From Mycobacterium sp. 852013-51886_SCH5428379 (GTDB taxonomy: Bacteria > Actinomycetota > Actinomycetes > Mycobacteriales > Mycobacteriaceae): a DNA stretch of 64,000 bases. Location of the stretch: the NCBI RefSeq assembly GCF_001665575.1, contig NZ_LZSU01000022.1, positions 1-64,000 of the forward strand. Direction: 5' to 3'. A model generated the notes under the pieces. It was not told the DNA's origin and did not search any database. It worked only from the letters and a program-made list of their open reading frames with translations. Shown piece after piece: positions 63,462 to 64,000 of this stretch. Position 1 is the stretch's first letter. Each line of letters starts with the position of its first letter. Made by a program: the position numbers and the translations under genes.

Positions 63462-64000
63462 TCAGTGCCGCAGCATCAACTCGAGGAACCGCTCGAGACG
63501 GGTGGCCTGCGCACCCGAGGGCGGCTGCGCGGACAGGTGGATGAACCCCACCCCGGCGGCGAAGATGGCGTCGGCGCGCAACCCCGCGTCCGCGACGTCC
63601 AACCCGTCCTCGACCAGCGCCCGGCGCATCGCGCGCACCAGCGCGCGGTCGGCGGTTCTCAGCCGCTCCGCGACCGCCTCGTCGGCGCGCGCCCACTCCC
63701 GCATCGCGCGCTCCATGGTCCAGTGGCGGGCGCCGATCAATTCGGCGGTCATGTTCGCCAACCGCTGCCGGGGCGGTAGATCGGCCATCGCAGCGAAGCG
63801 ACGACGGTCGTCGTCGCGGAGCCGGTCCCAGGTCGCCACCAGCGCCGCCCGATACGCGGGCATGTCTTCGAAGTGCCAGTAGAAACTGCCCTTCGTCACG
63901 CCGAGTCGCGCGCACAACCGGTCCAGCTTCAGCGCGGCCAGACCCTCCTCGGCCACCACCGCATAACCCTGCTGGATCCAGTCGTCGACCGACAACCGGC
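63462..64000 (-). CDS. TetR-family transcriptional regulator (5' end at window edge)
   Basis: At least 177 residues from a TTG at 63995, and the frame stays open to the edge, so the true start is probably a few codons outside. The HTH is DRLCARLGVTKGSFYWHFEDM, with GYAVVAEEGLAALKL before it. The rest is the helical ligand domain. It precedes the HsaA/DszC-like monooxygenase gene on the same strand, with a palindrome between them. Confidence 0.85.
   Translation of the reverse strand, partial: RLSVDDWIQQGYAVVAEEGLAALKLDRLCARLGVTKGSFYWHFEDMPAYRAALVATWDRLRDDDRRRFAAMADLPPRQRLANMTAELIGARHWTMERAMREWARADEAVAERLRTADRALVRAMRRALVEDGLDVADAGLRADAIFAAGVGFIHLSAQPPSGAQATRLERFLELMLRH

Overview
The window is high-GC actinobacterial chromosome, most likely from a fast-growing environmental Mycobacterium (Mycolicibacterium). 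The evidence is a complete 14-gene nuoA-N operon preceded by a small receiver-like protein resembling Rv3143 of M. tuberculosis, an EthA/MymA-type flavin monooxygenase, many GTGA/ATGA/TGATG gene overlaps, leaderless-looking starts and a heavy load of acyl-CoA and redox enzymes. No rRNA, tRNA, CRISPR array, insertion sequence or prophage was seen. Coding density is very high and no gap exceeds about 220 bp.

Layout. 1-7 kb: a partial gene, a YigZ/IMPACT protein, a molybdate operon (regulator-modA-modB-modC, minus), a nitrilase-family hydrolase, a PPOX flavoprotein and peptide chain release factor 3. 7-18.7 kb: a GAF/PucR-type regulator diverges from an accessory catabolic cluster. This holds an ABC importer (binding lipoprotein, two permeases, ATPase), an amidohydrolase, an FAD monooxygenase, a small cupin-like protein and a three-subunit molybdenum hydroxylase of the PaoABC type. 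The nearby modABC genes would feed molybdate to that hydroxylase. 18.7-36.6 kb: a mosaic of short units: a frameshifted adenylate cyclase with a universal stress protein, an HD hydrolase facing a GlxA-like regulator, a LysR/MFS pair, a Rieske protein, two MDR dehydrogenases, an alpha/beta hydrolase, an amine oxidase, a Baeyer-Villiger-type monooxygenase, a phosphotransferase plus AttH-like pair facing a TetR gene, a PIG-L deacetylase with an ABC ATPase, and a crotonase. 36.7-52.7 kb: nuoN to nuoA on the minus strand, with the receiver-like gene upstream. 52.7-57 kb: an NTF2-like protein, a methyltransferase, then the distal part of a long minus-strand operon. That operon runs from 61.6 down to 53.9 kb: HGD-like dioxygenase, alpha/beta hydrolase, CaiB CoA-transferase, HMG-CoA-lyase-like enzyme, TetR, acyl-CoA dehydrogenase, phosphotransferase and a small protein. 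61.7-64 kb: a hexapeptide acetyltransferase, a flavin monooxygenase of the acyl-CoA dehydrogenase fold, and its TetR gene at the window edge.

The most unusual structure is a 33-nt repeated minigene found four times, always exactly at the junction of two co-directional genes (nuoK/nuoL, nuoD/nuoE, and twice in tandem between the HGD-like and hydrolase genes). Each copy starts with ATGAGCGCT, encodes a basic decapeptide MSA(C/R)AKK-xxx, and overlaps the upstream stop and, directly or through one further minigene, the downstream start. The translational relay is therefore kept. It is built like the MIRU elements of M. tuberculosis but is much shorter. Several clean inverted repeats sit at promoters of TetR-linked genes and are listed as candidate operators.
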